Assembly (NCBI RefSeq): GCF_014803725.1
Contig: NZ_JAAVBE010000038.1
Coordinates: 1 to 54,534, forward strand
Source of the DNA: Desulfovibrio sp.
GTDB lineage: Bacteria > Desulfobacterota > Desulfovibrionia > Desulfovibrionales > Desulfovibrionaceae
Direction: 5' to 3'
Length of the DNA stretch: 54,534 nt
Shown: positions 21,330 to 31,225 of the stretch, piece after piece
Position numbering within the stretch: position 1 is the first letter of the stretch
Layout: each line of letters begins with the position of its first letter
Notes under the pieces: generated by a model
What the model was told of the DNA's origin: nothing
Databases searched by the model: none
The model's input: the letters and a program-made list of their open reading frames with translations, nothing else
Made by a program: the position numbers and the translations under genes

Positions 21330-23555
21330 ATGGGGATTTTTGAGCGCTATGCGCCGTTCGTGCAGGACTACATCTACAGGAACCGCTGGGAGAACCTGCG
21401 CGCCATCCAGGTGGCCTCGGCCAATGCCATTTTCAATACTGACGACAATGTGCTGCTTTCGGCCTCCACGGCCTCCGGCAAGACGGAAGCCGCGTTTTTC
21501 CCCATCATCACGCTGTTTGCCGAAAATCCGCCCACTTCCGTGGGCTGCCTCTATATCGGCCCGCTCAAGGCGCTGATAAACGACCAGTTCATGCGCCTGA
21601 CCGACTTGTGCGACCAGGCCGGCATCCCGGTGTGGCACTGGCACGGTGATGTGGCCCAGACGCACAAAAGCCGGCTGATGAAGCGCCCCTCGGGCATCCT
21701 CCAGATCACGCCGGAATCCCTTGAAGCGCTCCTCCTGCATAAGCATGCCGCCATCCCGAAACTTTTTGGCGACCTGCGCTTCGTGGTCATCGACGAGATC
21801 CATTCCCTGCTGCGGGGCGACCGCGGGGGCCAAACTCTCTGTCTTATCGAAAGGCTGGGACGCCTTGCCGGCGTCAACCCGCGGCGCATCGGCCTTTCCG
21901 CCACCATCGGCGAACCGGCGCGAACAGGCGAGCTTTTGTCGTCCGGCACCGGGCGGCGCACCATCATCCCGAAAATCGACGCCAAGGGCGTGAAGTGGCG
22001 CCTGAGCATGGAACATTTTTACATGAAGGAGGAGGATTCCGAGAGCGAAGCCGCCGACATCGACGCCCTGCCCGTGCTGGAGGAAAAGACGGACACGGCC
22101 CCGGCCAATGCGGACCCGGGCCTGGGCTATATTTTCGAGCATACCGCCGGGAAAAAGTGCCTCGTGTTCTCCAACTCGCGGGAGGAATGCGAGGCCGTCA
22201 CCTCCACCCTGCGCCAGTATTGCGAGCTTCGGAACGAGCCGGACCGTTTCCTCATCCATCACGGCAATCTTTCGTCATCCTACCGGGAGACCGCCGAAGA
22301 GGTGATGAAGGACGACGCCCAGTGCATGACCACTGTCACCACGTCCACGCTGGAGCTCGGTATCGACATCGGGCGCCTGGAACGGGCCTTCCAGATCGAC
22401 GCCCCGTGGACGGTCTCCTCCTTCCTGCAGCGCATGGGGCGCACCGGGCGGCGCGAGCTGCCGCCGGAAATGTGGTTCGTCATGCGCGAGGACGAGCCGG
22501 ACGCCCGCGCCCTGTTGCCCGCGACCATCCCCTGGAAATTGCTGCAGGGCATTGCCATCGTCCAGCTCTACATGGAAGAGCGCTGGGTGGAGCCGCCCAG
22601 GCTCGACAGGCTCCCCTACAGCCTGCTTTATCACCAGACCATGGCGACGCTGGCCTCCACCGGCGAAATGGCGCCCAGGAACCTGGCGGAAAAGGTGCTT
22701 TCGCTGAGTTATTTTCACCGCGTGAGCCAGGACGACTACAAAGTGCTGCTCAAGCACCTGCTGAAACATGAGCACCTGCAAAAAACCGAGCAGGGCGGCC
22801 TCATCATCGGCCTCAACGGCGAGAAGATCATCAATTCCTACAAGTTTTACGGGGTATTCAAGGAAAATGAGGAATACACCGTGCGCTGCGAAACGCAGGA
22901 GCTGGGCACCATCGTCTCGCCGCCGCCCATCGGCGAAAAGATCGCCATCGCCGGCCATGTGTGGACAGTGCTCGACGTGGACCACAAGCGGCACCTCGTG
23001 TATTGCGAGCAGGTGAAGGGCAAGATCCCCGCGTATTTCGGCCTCTGCGCCGGCGACCTCCACACCCGCATCGTGCAGCGCATGCGCGGGGTGCTCCAGG
23101 AGGACAGGAGCTATCCCTATTTGATGAAAAACGCGGTGAAACGGCTCGAAACCGCGCGCATCGCGGCCCGCAACGGGGGCATGGACGTGAACCCGCTGGT
23201 GAACCTCGGGGGCAACATGTGGTGCCTCACGCCGTGGATCGGCACCTATCCCTTCATCACGCTGGAGCGCATCCTGCGCCTCAAGTGCGCCGAGAGCCTG
23301 GGCCTGAGGAATCTGGACACGGCCCGGCCCTTTTATATGCAGTTCAACATGGATGCCGATGAGGAAGGCTTTTTTGAAATCCTGCGGGCGGAACTCGCCA
23401 AGGACATCGAACCGCTGGAGCTCATCTATCCCAACGAATTGCCGCTGTTTCACAAATATGATGAATACCTGCCGCCGGAACTGGTGTGCAAGGGCTTCGC
23501 CCACGGCGTGCTCGATGTGGAGGAAGTGCGCAACACAGTCGCCCGATGGGGTTGA
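21330..23555 (+). CDS. Lhr/BrxHI-like DEAD/DEAH-box helicase
   Basis: 741 residues, superfamily 2. Walker A STASGKTEA at about 46-54, DEIH at 155-158, SATIG at 190-194, TSTLELGIDIG at about 338-348 and QRMGRTGRR at 367-375. The long C-terminal half (about 380-741) is of the Lhr type. A lightly charged insertion lies at about 233-265 (EEDSESEAADIDALP). It is the last gene of the TerB/BrxD-like operon. Lhr-type enzymes translocate on single-stranded DNA and unwind DNA or RNA-DNA hybrids; its partner role here is inferred from synteny with BrxHI. Confidence 0.85.
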   Translation: MGIFERYAPFVQDYIYRNRWENLRAIQVASANAIFNTDDNVLLSASTASGKTEAAFFPIITLFAENPPTSVGCLYIGPLKALINDQFMRLTDLCDQAGIPVWHWHGDVAQTHKSRLMKRPSGILQITPESLEALLLHKHAAIPKLFGDLRFVVIDEIHSLLRGDRGGQTLCLIERLGRLAGVNPRRIGLSATIGEPARTGELLSSGTGRRTIIPKIDAKGVKWRLSMEHFYMKEEDSESEAADIDALPVLEEKTDTAPANADPGLGYIFEHTAGKKCLVFSNSREECEAVTSTLRQYCELRNEPDRFLIHHGNLSSSYRETAEEVMKDDAQCMTTVTTSTLELGIDIGRLERAFQIDAPWTVSSFLQRMGRTGRRELPPEMWFVMREDEPDARALLPATIPWKLLQGIAIVQLYMEERWVEPPRLDRLPYSLLYHQTMATLASTGEMAPRNLAEKVLSLSYFHRVSQDDYKVLLKHLLKHEHLQKTEQGGLIIGLNGEKIINSYKFYGVFKENEEYTVRCETQELGTIVSPPPIGEKIAIAGHVWTVLDVDHKRHLVYCEQVKGKIPAYFGLCAGDLHTRIVQRMRGVLQEDRSYPYLMKNAVKRLETARIAARNGGMDVNPLVNLGGNMWCLTPWIGTYPFITLERILRLKCAESLGLRNLDTARPFYMQFNMDADEEGFFEILRAELAKDIEPLELIYPNELPLFHKYDEYLPPELVCKGFAHGVLDVEEVRNTVARWG

Positions 23556-23667
23556 ACCCTTCCCTGAAACGACCGGCGGCATCGGTTTCGGCCAGAAAGC
23601 CGCCCTAACCAACATTGGGATAGCATCTGTGCAACTGCCTGCGAAAACGGCCCCTTCCGATGGCTGC

Positions 23668-23985
23668 ATGCGTGTCTTTACTCTCACCTGCCCGGCGGGC
23701 AAGCGCGAGGTCGTCCTGGGATTTCTCCGGCAGAACGGGTGCCAGGTGGAAGAGAGGGACAGCATCCCAGCCGAGGAGGTTTTCCCGGCCGTGACTCCCG
23801 GCACTGTCATCCGGGGCCTGCGCTCCCGGGATTCGCTGACCCAGGAGGCCCTTGCGAAGCTCACGGGCATCCCGCGGCGCCACATCTCCGAGATGGAAAA
23901 CGGCAAACGGCCCATCGGCAAACAGAACGCCCGCAAACTTGCCGCGGCCTTCAATACCGACGCACGCATGTTCCTGTCTGCGTAA
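23668..23985 (+). CDS. XRE-family helix-turn-helix protein
   Basis: About 105 residues from the ATG at 23668; a GTG at 23629 is an alternative start and neither has a good ribosome-binding site. The C-terminal half is a typical HTH_3 domain (TQEALAKLTGIPRRHISEMENGKRPIG). The first 45 residues form a small alpha/beta segment with no family I can name. It could be a regulator of the preceding operon (112 bases upstream) or an antitoxin whose toxin is missing; no toxin gene is adjacent. Confidence 0.75.
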   Translation: MRVFTLTCPAGKREVVLGFLRQNGCQVEERDSIPAEEVFPAVTPGTVIRGLRSRDSLTQEALAKLTGIPRRHISEMENGKRPIGKQNARKLAAAFNTDARMFLSA

Positions 23986-24129
23986 AGGCGCGAAGGGGAG
24001 AGGGGTTGCTGTTAACAATTGAGGGATTTCGCCCTAGGCAAGGGCCTGTGCGCAAGTTTTAGAAGAGACGGGCACGCACACTCCTACGGTGAAAGAGGGG
24101 GCGCGTCCCGGTTCAGAAAAGGTGACACG

Positions 24130-25041
24130 ATGGCTAAAAATTCGTTGGAAAACATCCTCTTTGGCAATGCCTGCATCTTGACCGCCACCATTTTCTGGGG
24201 CGTGAACTATCCTTTCACCAAGGCCCTGATCCCGGATTTTATGAGTTCCGCCGGCGTGGCCGCCTTCCGGGTCATGGGGGGCTGTCTTCTTTTCTGGCTG
24301 AGCTCTTTGTTCATCAAGGGTGATACAATTGAAAAACAGGATTTTTTAAAAATCGTCATTGGCGGCGCACTCGGCCTTTTTGGCTGTATCTATCTGTTCG
24401 TTATTGCGCTTGATTATGGAAGTGCCATTGACATCGCCATAATCATGACGCTTCAGCCCGCCTTCGTCATGCTCATAGAAATTATCTTCCTGCATCGCAG
24501 ACCTGATTTGACAGAATATGCGGGCCTTGCCATTTCCTTCATTGGGGCCGCTCTTATCATTCTGACAGGCCATACGGGCACAAGCCATGCGAATGATCTT
24601 TTGCTCGGAGATTTTTTTGCTGTCTGTGCGGGCATATGCTTTGCCATTTATCTCGTGATCCTGCAAAAGCCCACGCAAAAGTACAAGCCCATCTCCCTCC
24701 TGCGCTGGGTATTTTTGTTCGCGGCGCTCCCGGGGCTTTTCCTTGTGCCCGATCTGCCTGCAATGGCCATTTGGAAGGCGGACGAGCTCGTTCCCTGGCT
24801 GGAGATCGGATTCATCGTTCTGTGCCCCACCTTTTTGGCCTACCTGCTTGTGCAACCGGCGAGCAAGGCGATAGGGTCCGTCCTCGTGGCGCTGTATCAG
24901 TACCTCACCCCTGTCGTGGCCGCTTTGGCGGCCATCTGGATGGGGGTAGATCACTTGCGCTGGGCGCAGGTGGTTGCCATGCTCGTCATCATTGCCGGAA
25001 TGCTCCTGACCAATTGGGGCAAGATCCGCCAAAGGAACTGA
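24130..25041 (+). CDS. EamA/DMT-family transporter
   Basis: 303 residues, highly hydrophobic, with about ten predicted membrane helices arranged as two EamA repeats. Starts MAKNSLENILFGNACILTAT, with FWGVNYPFTKALIP in the first helix pair as in many EamA proteins. AAGGTG lies six bases before the ATG at 24130; the frame is open further upstream without a plausible start. Substrate unknown: amino acids or metabolites are exported by characterised relatives. Base composition is lower in GC than the flanking core genes, which fits an acquired gene. Confidence 0.9.
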   Translation: MAKNSLENILFGNACILTATIFWGVNYPFTKALIPDFMSSAGVAAFRVMGGCLLFWLSSLFIKGDTIEKQDFLKIVIGGALGLFGCIYLFVIALDYGSAIDIAIIMTLQPAFVMLIEIIFLHRRPDLTEYAGLAISFIGAALIILTGHTGTSHANDLLLGDFFAVCAGICFAIYLVILQKPTQKYKPISLLRWVFLFAALPGLFLVPDLPAMAIWKADELVPWLEIGFIVLCPTFLAYLLVQPASKAIGSVLVALYQYLTPVVAALAAIWMGVDHLRWAQVVAMLVIIAGMLLTNWGKIRQRN

Positions 25042-25460
25042 TACCTATCAGTGGCAATGCGGGCCACGGTATTTGGACAAAGCCGTGGCTCGCGCGTACG
25101 GATAAATGTCCCGAAACGGATTGTATCACCACAGGTCATGTCGGCCGGCAGGAATCGGCCCCGCACAACGCTGTGCCTCTGGGCCGCACTTCTCGGCGCA
25201 ACTCTCCATCCGTCCCCAAAGCCCCACTTCCCCGCCGGCAGCCCCGGCACACTCCTGACAAAGCTCTGTCATCGCGCTTGCAGCCTTTGGGAGACCCTAC
25301 GTGAAATGTTAAGCAGCGCGGTATATTGACCTGTCTTGCGGCAGGTCCATGCGGCTGCTTTCGCATCAGGAAAGAGTTTTCACAAAAAGACTGACGCCAT
25401 GGAGCAACACTCGTATCCCAAGCGTTCTGAGGCGCCCAAGGCTTTTTGCCCTTCTTCCAC
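25042..25460. other. Intergenic stretch without a recognisable gene
   Basis: The 419 bases between the transporter and the XRE gene have short open frames on both strands, but none shows family-like sequence or a good ribosome-binding site. A hairpin pairs GCCACGG (about 25059) with CCGTGGC (about 25086) just after the transporter gene; no T run follows, so termination is uncertain. Confidence 0.5.
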
Positions 25461-25769
25461 CTAGCCCATGCGGGGCTTGTGGTCTTCATCCACGGCTTGC
25501 GGGATTTCGCCGTTCCCGCGTTGCTGCTCGAGAAATGCCCGGCGGTTTTCGAGCCGCCGCAGGACCTCGGCGGCCGGCAGCCCGAGCGCCCGGCAGATCA
25601 CCAGAAAGGCGTTGAGACTGGGGAGGTTGGTCCGCGTTTCCAGAAAGGAGATGAAGGAACGGGCGCACTTCACCCGGTTCGCCAGCTCCTGCTGGGAGAC
25701 GCGGGCTTCTTCACGGGCTTCTTGCAGAACTTGGGCAAAAGCTTCGGAAAGCTGGGGGATCTCAATCAT
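25461..25769 (-). CDS. XRE-family transcriptional regulator
   Basis: 102 residues. HTH_3 domain at about 10-70 (VSQQELANRVKCARSFISFLETRTNLPSLN, described in part), then a Leu/Arg-rich tail. Small stand-alone XRE proteins of this size are commonly phage- or island-type repressors or antitoxins. A perfect 10-base inverted repeat lies 37-80 bases upstream of its start (25807-25849), the position expected for an autoregulatory operator. No partner gene is adjacent on the same strand. Confidence 0.85.
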   Translation of the reverse strand: MIEIPQLSEAFAQVLQEAREEARVSQQELANRVKCARSFISFLETRTNLPSLNAFLVICRALGLPAAEVLRRLENRRAFLEQQRGNGEIPQAVDEDHKPRMG

Positions 25770-25806
25770 CCCGCTAATCTGCTGTGGACTATTTCCATAG
25801 GCAATG

Positions 25807-25849
25807 TTCGCCTTGTATGATAGGTATATTGCCTTATTAACAAGGCGAA
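25807..25849. promoter_or_regulatory. Perfect inverted repeat, candidate operator of the XRE regulator
   Basis: TTCGCCTTGT (25807-25816) and ACAAGGCGAA (25840-25849) are exact reverse complements, separated by 23 AT-rich bases. The right arm also forms part of a nested repeat, GCCTT-N6-AAGGC. The spacer holds promoter-like TATCAT on the minus strand. The site lies between the XRE gene and the divergent frameshifted gene at 26070, so it could control both. Confidence 0.6.
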
Positions 25850-26069
25850 GAATAGGGGGCGTTCAGGTGCGCTCCATGTCATGGCGCCGTGCGGGGTCGT
25901 GGGAGCCTCATCCGTGCGGCTCTCGCTTCGCAGAGAGATCAGCCGCTTTATCCCGAGTGAGGAAGAAGCAGTGCTGGCCTTTCTGGCATGCTGGGTTCTT
26001 TTCAGTTGGGCCTCTCAAAAGGGCTCACGAGCCGGCCGAAATTTGATTCAAGAGCAAGGAGAGGGAAAA

Positions 26070-26590
26070 ATGAGCAACGAGGTCTTTTTGGGGGTAATAA
26101 TCGTATGTGTGCTCGGTGTGTGCCTCAGGATTTATTTATCAAGGATACCCAAGACCTCTCAATCCGCCATCAATCAATTTAAAGCTTCCATCCCAAAAGC
26201 ATTTCATAATTATGTTTACTCTCTTGATGATACCGGGGTCGCCTTCGACCTGGAAAATGACCAGCTCCTTCTCCTGCAAGGTGGCCTGTGCAAGACCTAT
26301 CCCCGTTCGGAAATCAGGGGGGCACTTCCAACGTGGAGGGTGCGAACCAGTGGAAGGCCGCGGGGGGAGTTTCGGTGACAGAGGCTTACCATATGGCGAT
26401 GGACAACCGCAAAGAGCGGCAGAAGGCCTATAAACAAAGCGGGATCTTTGTAGAGGTGGCGGATATCGACCATCCTGTCTGGCAGATAAAATTTTCCGAC
26501 GGTGACATGATGCGGAGATATTGGGAAATTTTCCGTCAATATCTGGAAGGGACGCTCAGGCCCCAAAGCACTTCCCAGTCGGGCCAGTAG
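26070..26590 (+). pseudogene. DUF4755-like membrane-anchored protein, frameshifted at a G6 run
   Basis: A strong site (AGGAGAGGG) precedes the ATG at 26070. The protein begins with a single membrane helix (VFLGVIIVCVLGVCLRIYL), then a globular part with KTYPRSEIRG, where the frame meets six G (26317-26322). In that frame it runs to a stop at 26378 with unlikely sequence. The natural continuation is in the frame two bases on: GTSNVEGANQWK, then IFVEVADIDHPVWQIKF and RRYWEIFRQYLEG, stopping at 26590. One more G would fuse the two. The general pattern (Tyr-containing strand, then a DxDxPVW-like strand and a final helix) recalls DUF4755 proteins; that name is tentative. It may be a broken gene, a phase-variable one, or a sequencing error. 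Confidence 0.65.
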
Positions 26591-27077
26591 GATACGTCAG
26601 CCCAGCCACGCTTTCTTTGTGGCGTGCGGTGGAGAGTAAGGAAGCGCCGGAACCGGCGCCCCAGCGGGAAAGGCTGGACGAGGACTTCTTTGCGGGAAGT
26701 CCCAATCCCCTCCCCATTTGCCGCAAGTGCCTGCACCAGTATGCGCTCGACGGCGCGGCCAGCGCGCAGCGCGGCGGCATGTAGGCGCGGCACGCATCCG
26801 CCGGAGGGATGCCCCGTCTGCCCGGGAACCTGTGGCCCGGCAGGCGGGGCCTGCCTGTCCCCATGTGTGAAAGCAAAGTGGGGGGGCGGCGTAAGAGCAG
26901 GGAGGCGCCCGGGAAAAATTTTTTATGTGCCGGATACTGTTGACGGAACTTCAATCATTAGTAAAATGCTGCAAGTGAAGCGGTGCGCCGTGCATGGTGA
27001 AGCGGGCGGCGCACCTGGTGGACGCATCCGCAGGGGCCTTTGCCAGCCGGCCTTGGCCGCAAGGGAGAAAGCGAAAC
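26591..27077. other. Intergenic stretch before cbpA, with a strong hairpin and a promoter
   Basis: Open frames exist on both strands (for example plus 26521-26784, ending in a short segment with CRKCLHQYALDG), but I see no convincing gene. A 15-pair stem with one bulge and one wobble lies at 26811-26850 with no T run after it. The cbpA promoter is at 26940-26967. Confidence 0.5.
26940..26967 (+). promoter_or_regulatory. Sigma70-type promoter of the cbpA-cbpM-clpB operon
   Basis: TTGACG (26940-26945) and TAAAAT (26962-26967) are 16 bases apart, about 110 bases before the cbpA start. No CIRCE element or HAIR-type repeat is visible, so heat control, if any, must act otherwise. Confidence 0.55.
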
Positions 27078-28025
27078 ATGGCTGCCTCATATAAGGATTA
27101 TTACAAACTTTTGGGCGTGGGGCGCGACGCCAAGGCCGAGGAGATCTCCAAGGCCTATAAAAAACTTGCCCGCAAGTACCACCCGGACCTCAACCCCGGC
27201 AACAAGGAATCCGAAGAAAAATTCAAGGAGATCAACGAGGCCTACGAAGTCCTCAAAGATCCCGAGAAGCGCAAGCTCTACGACCAGCTCGGGCCCGACT
27301 GGCAGAATGCCCAGCATTTCCAGCAGAACGGCCAGGGCTTCGAGAACATGCACTTCAACTTCAACGGCCAGGACATGGGCGGGGGAGACTTTTCTGACTT
27401 CTTCGAAACCCTTTTCGGCGGTGGCGGCGCCCGCGCCAGCCGCGGGGGCAGCTCCTTCGGGCCCGACCCCTTCGGCGGCTTTTCGTCCCGCCCGCGGCGC
27501 GGCCGCGACGTGGAGGCGGAGCTGCCGCTCACCCTTGAGGAGGCCATGCGCGGCGGCAAGCGCAGCGTCACCCTCCAGATGCCCAAGGGCCCCAAGACCC
27601 TCGAAGTCAATGTGCCCGCCGGCATCCGCGACGGCGCCAAGCTGCGCCTCTCCGGCCAGGGCGACCCCTCGCCTTCCGGCGGCACGCCCGGCGACCTCTT
27701 CCTGCGCATCCGCTACGAGCCGCACCCGCGCTTCAAGGTCGATGGCGACAACATCCATTGCGATGTGGCCGTGGCCCCGTGGGAGGCGGTCCTTGGCGCC
27801 AGGGTGCCCGTGCCCACGCTTGACGGCGAGGTGGAGCTGAACATCCCCGCCGGGACGAGCTCCGGGCGCAAATTCCGTCTGCGCGGCAAGGGCCTGGGCG
27901 CCGCCACGAAGCGCGGCGACCTGCTCGTCAGGGTGATGATCCGGGTGCCCTCGGAGCTCACCAGCGAGCAAAAGGAACTCTGGGAGAAGCTGGCGGCAAC
28001 CTCGACCTTCAAGGCGCGCGCCTGA
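27078..28025 (+). CDS. cbpA: DnaJ-type co-chaperone (CbpA-like)
   Basis: 315 residues. J domain at 1-70 with the HPD motif ([14 protein letters not shown]), which stimulates DnaK. A Gly/Phe-rich stretch follows at about 80-150. There is no Cys-rich zinc domain, so this is class B, as CbpA. Two C-terminal substrate domains complete it. An in-frame ATG lies 28 codons upstream, but the conserved beginning [10 protein letters not shown] requires the ATG at 27078. cbpM follows after 57 bases, which supports the CbpA name. Confidence 0.93.
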   Translation: MAASYKDYYKLLGVGRDAKAEEISKAYKKLARKYHPDLNPGNKESEEKFKEINEAYEVLKDPEKRKLYDQLGPDWQNAQHFQQNGQGFENMHFNFNGQDMGGGDFSDFFETLFGGGGARASRGGSSFGPDPFGGFSSRPRRGRDVEAELPLTLEEAMRGGKRSVTLQMPKGPKTLEVNVPAGIRDGAKLRLSGQGDPSPSGGTPGDLFLRIRYEPHPRFKVDGDNIHCDVAVAPWEAVLGARVPVPTLDGEVELNIPAGTSSGRKFRLRGKGLGAATKRGDLLVRVMIRVPSELTSEQKELWEKLAATSTFKARA

Positions 28026-28082
28026 GGCATTCGGCGTCAACGGCCGCGCCCCGCGTGAGCCGTATATCCCGAGGATGGAACC

Positions 28083-28397
28083 ATGAGCATGACAAGAAAA
28101 TCTTCTTCCCTGCCGATGCCGTCCAAGGTGCTCGCCTGGGAGGAGTTTGTCGAAGTGACCGGCGTCACGCCGGAGCATTTGCAGGAACTGCTTGCCCTGG
28201 GCTGGATTGAGACGCGCGTCAGCGCTTCCGAAGTCCAGATGTTCGAGGACGCGGACATCTATCGTGTGCGCAAGCTGGAACGCATTTGCGGCGATTTTGA
28301 GCTGCCCGTGGTGGGTGGCACCATCATCGTCGACCTGCTCGAGCGCATCGACCGCCTCGAGCGCATGGTGCGCGACCTGCACGGCCTGGAGGACTAG
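28083..28397 (+). CDS. cbpM: Chaperone modulator CbpM (MerR-like HTH)
   Basis: 104 residues. CbpM binds the J domain of CbpA and holds it inactive. The sequence has the MerR-like helix-turn-helix ([21 protein letters not shown]) and a C-terminal dimer helix ([21 protein letters not shown]). It lies between cbpA and clpB on the same strand, so the three are co-regulated. In other bacteria a related MerR-type gene (HspR) sits in this place; the size and lack of a DNA-recognition extension favour CbpM. Confidence 0.85.
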   Translation: MSMTRKSSSLPMPSKVLAWEEFVEVTGVTPEHLQELLALGWIETRVSASEVQMFEDADIYRVRKLERICGDFELPVVGGTIIVDLLERIDRLERMVRDLHGLED

Positions 28398-28491
28398 GCC
28401 CCTGCGGCGCAGGCTGCATGGGCGTTATACCAGATATGCCTGCCGCCCCGGCGCAGGGAAGCGCCCGCGCGGACAGGGTGGGGAGTTGTGT

Positions 28492-31107
28492 ATGGATATC
28501 AACAAGTTTACGGAAAAAGCCCGTGAGGCCATCAGCGCGGCGCAGGCCATCGCCGTGGGCATGGGCCACCAGGAGACCGACTGCGAGCACCTGGCGCTTG
28601 CCTTGGTCCAGCAGGAAAAGGGCATCGTCAGCGCGGATCTTGAGCACATGGGCGTCCAGCCGCGCGCACTCGCCGTGGCGCTGGAGACCTCGCTGCGCAA
28701 GCGGCCCTCGGTTTCCGGCGGCGGCATGGACCCCAACAAGATCAGCGTCACCCCGCGCCTGATGAAGGTCCTCGGCGAGGCGGAGAAGGACGCCCAGCGC
28801 CTGCAGGACGAATTCGTCAGCGTGGATACGCTCTTCTTGGCCCTCACTGACGTGGAGTCCACGTCGCCCCTGGGCGAGGTCTTCAAGGAATACAAGATCA
28901 CCCGTGCCACCTTCTCCAGGGCCATGGAAGAGGTGCGCGGCGGAGCGCGCGTGACGAGCGCCACCCCCGAAGACACCTTCGAGGCCCTGAGCAAGTACGC
29001 CCGCGACCTCGTGGAGGCGGCGCGCCAGGGCAAGATGGACCCGGTCATCGGGCGCGATTCCGAGATCCGCCGGGTCATCCGTATCCTCTCCCGGCGCACC
29101 AAGAACAACCCGGTGCTCATCGGCGAGGCCGGCGTCGGCAAGACGGCCATCGTGGAGGGCCTGGCCTTCCGCATCGTCAAGGGCGACGTGCCCGAGGGCC
29201 TGCGCGGCCGCAAGATCTACGCCCTCGACATGGGCGCGCTCATCGCCGGCGCCAAGTACCGGGGCGAATTTGAAGAACGCCTCAAGGCCGTGCTCAACGA
29301 GGTGGAGAAGAGCGAGGGGCAGATCATCCTCTTCATCGATGAGCTGCACACCATCGTGGGCGCCGGCAAGACCGAGGGCTCCATGGACGCGGGCAACCTG
29401 CTCAAGCCCATGCTGGCCCGCGGCGAGCTGCACTGCATCGGCGCCACCACGGTGGACGAATACCGCAAGTATATCGAGAAAGACCCGGCCCTCGAACGCC
29501 GCTTCCAGCCCGTGCTCGTGGAAGAGCCCACGGTGGAGGACGCCATCTCCATCCTGCGCGGCCTGAAGGAGCGTTTCGAGGTCCATCACGGCGTGCGCAT
29601 CAGCGACTCGGCCATCGTCGAGGCCGTGGTGCTCTCCAACCGCTATATCCCCGACCGCCAGCTCCCGGACAAGGCCATTGACCTCATCGACGAGGCCGCG
29701 GCCATGATCCGCACCGAGATCGACTCCCTCCCGGCGGACCTCGACGAGGTGAACCGCAAGGTCATGCAGCTCGAGATCGAGCGCGAGGCCCTGCGCCGCG
29801 AGACCGACAGCGCCTCGCGCGAGCGCCTCGAAAAGCTCGAGAACGAGCTTGAAGAGCTCCGCAAGGAGCAGGAGGCCATGCGCAAGCAGTGGGAGAGCGA
29901 GAAGGGCTCCATCGACAGCGTGCGCGAAATCAAGGAGCAGATCGAGCAGACCAAGCTCGCCATTGAGCAGGCCGAGCGCGCCTATGACCTCAACCGCGCC
30001 GCGGAGCTCAAGTATTCCAAGCTGCTCGAGCTCGAGAAGAAGCTCGCCGAAGTTTCCGGCGAAAAGAAGGACGGCGACGGCCCCCGCTTGCTGCGTGAGG
30101 AAGTGGGCCCCGACGACGTGGCCGAGATCGTGGCCAAGTGGACGGGCATCCCCGTGACCCGGCTCCTCGAATCCGAGCGCGAGAAGCTGCTCCGGCTCAA
30201 CGAGCAGCTTCATGAGCGCGTGGTCGGGCAGGACGAGGCCGTCACCGCCGTGGCTGACGCCGTGCTCCGCGCTCGGGCCGGCCTTGCGGACCCGGCGCGG
30301 CCCACGGGCTCCTTCATCTTCCTCGGGCCCACGGGCGTGGGCAAGACCGAGCTCTCCAAGGCGCTCGCCGAGGCGCTCTTCGATACCGAAGACAACATGG
30401 TGCGCCTCGACATGAGCGAATACATGGAAAAGCATTCGGTGTCGCGCCTCATCGGGGCGCCTCCGGGGTATGTGGGCTATGACGAGGGCGGCCAGCTCAC
30501 CGAGGCCGTGCGCCGCAAGCCGTATTCCGTCATCCTGTTCGACGAGATTGAAAAGGCCCACCCGGATGTGTTCAACACGCTGCTCCAGCTTTTGGACGAC
30601 GGGCGCCTCACCGACAGCCAGGGCAGGACGGTGGACTTCCGCAACTGCATCGTCATCATGACCTCCAATATCGGCTCCATGCACCTGCTTGACGGCATCG
30701 CCCTCGACGGCACCCTCAAGGAAGGTGCGCGGGAAAAGGTCATGGAAGATCTGCGCAACCACTTCCGGCCTGAATTCCTCAACCGCGTGGACGAGACCGT
30801 GGTCTTCCTGCCCTTGCGGCGCGACCAGATCGGCAAGATCGTGGAGTTCCAGCTGCGCCGGCTGCGCAAGCGCATGGAGGAGCGCAAGATCAAGATCCAC
30901 ATGAGCGACGAGGCGCGCGACTACATCGCCAACGCCGGTTACGACCCGGTCTACGGCGCGCGGCCGCTCAAGCGCTACATCCAGCAGGCCGTGGAGACCC
31001 CGCTCGCGCGGGAGATCATCAGCGGCAAGATCCACGACGGCGAGGAAGTGCATATCGAGGTCAAGGACGGCGAACTGGCCTTTGAAGCCAAGCCGCACAA
31101 GGACTGA
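28492..31107 (+). CDS. clpB: Chaperone ClpB (protein disaggregase)
   Basis: 871 residues. Hexameric AAA+ disaggregase working with DnaK. Clp N-domain (1-150); AAA-1 with GEAGVGKT and FIDELH; a long middle coiled coil (about 410-530, rich in Glu, Arg and Leu); AAA-2 with GPTGVGKT; and D2-small domain. The coiled coil separates it from ClpA upstream at 8531. The frame is open for another 100 codons, but the ATG at 28492 has GGGGAG seven bases ahead and the conserved [13 protein letters not shown] start. Terminator at 31149-31175. Confidence 0.96.
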   Translation: MDINKFTEKAREAISAAQAIAVGMGHQETDCEHLALALVQQEKGIVSADLEHMGVQPRALAVALETSLRKRPSVSGGGMDPNKISVTPRLMKVLGEAEKDAQRLQDEFVSVDTLFLALTDVESTSPLGEVFKEYKITRATFSRAMEEVRGGARVTSATPEDTFEALSKYARDLVEAARQGKMDPVIGRDSEIRRVIRILSRRTKNNPVLIGEAGVGKTAIVEGLAFRIVKGDVPEGLRGRKIYALDMGALIAGAKYRGEFEERLKAVLNEVEKSEGQIILFIDELHTIVGAGKTEGSMDAGNLLKPMLARGELHCIGATTVDEYRKYIEKDPALERRFQPVLVEEPTVEDAISILRGLKERFEVHHGVRISDSAIVEAVVLSNRYIPDRQLPDKAIDLIDEAAAMIRTEIDSLPADLDEVNRKVMQLEIEREALRRETDSASRERLEKLENELEELRKEQEAMRKQWESEKGSIDSVREIKEQIEQTKLAIEQAERAYDLNRAAELKYSKLLELEKKLAEVSGEKKDGDGPRLLREEVGPDDVAEIVAKWTGIPVTRLLESEREKLLRLNEQLHERVVGQDEAVTAVADAVLRARAGLADPARPTGSFIFLGPTGVGKTELSKALAEALFDTEDNMVRLDMSEYMEKHSVSRLIGAPPGYVGYDEGGQLTEAVRRKPYSVILFDEIEKAHPDVFNTLLQLLDDGRLTDSQGRTVDFRNCIVIMTSNIGSMHLLDGIALDGTLKEGAREKVMEDLRNHFRPEFLNRVDETVVFLPLRRDQIGKIVEFQLRRLRKRMEERKIKIHMSDEARDYIANAGYDPVYGARPLKRYIQQAVETPLAREIISGKIHDGEEVHIEVKDGELAFEAKPHKD

Positions 31108-31148
31108 CGCAGGCGCGGCCCCACGGCCGCACGCCATGAAATGCGAAG

Positions 31149-31175
31149 GCCCCCGGCACTGCCGGGGGCTTTTGC
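31149..31175 (+). terminator. Rho-independent terminator of the clpB operon
   Basis: GCCCCCGGC (31149-31157) pairs with GCCGGGGGC (31161-31169) over a three-base loop, followed by TTTT and a GCG interruption. It is 42 bases after the clpB stop. Confidence 0.85.
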
Positions 31176-31225
31176 GTCTGTAACTGGTGTGCGGCCTGGC
31201 GGGGGGCGCCCGGGCGCTTCGGGCT

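Noticed and set aside
23637-23667. Extension of the XRE gene to the frame beginning at 23353
   Set aside because: That frame reads through the helicase gene; the HTH protein more plausibly starts at 23629 or 23668.
26811-26850. Strong hairpin taken as a terminator
   Set aside because: There is no T run on either side and no gene ends nearby on the plus strand, so I leave its role open and mention it only in the gap entry.
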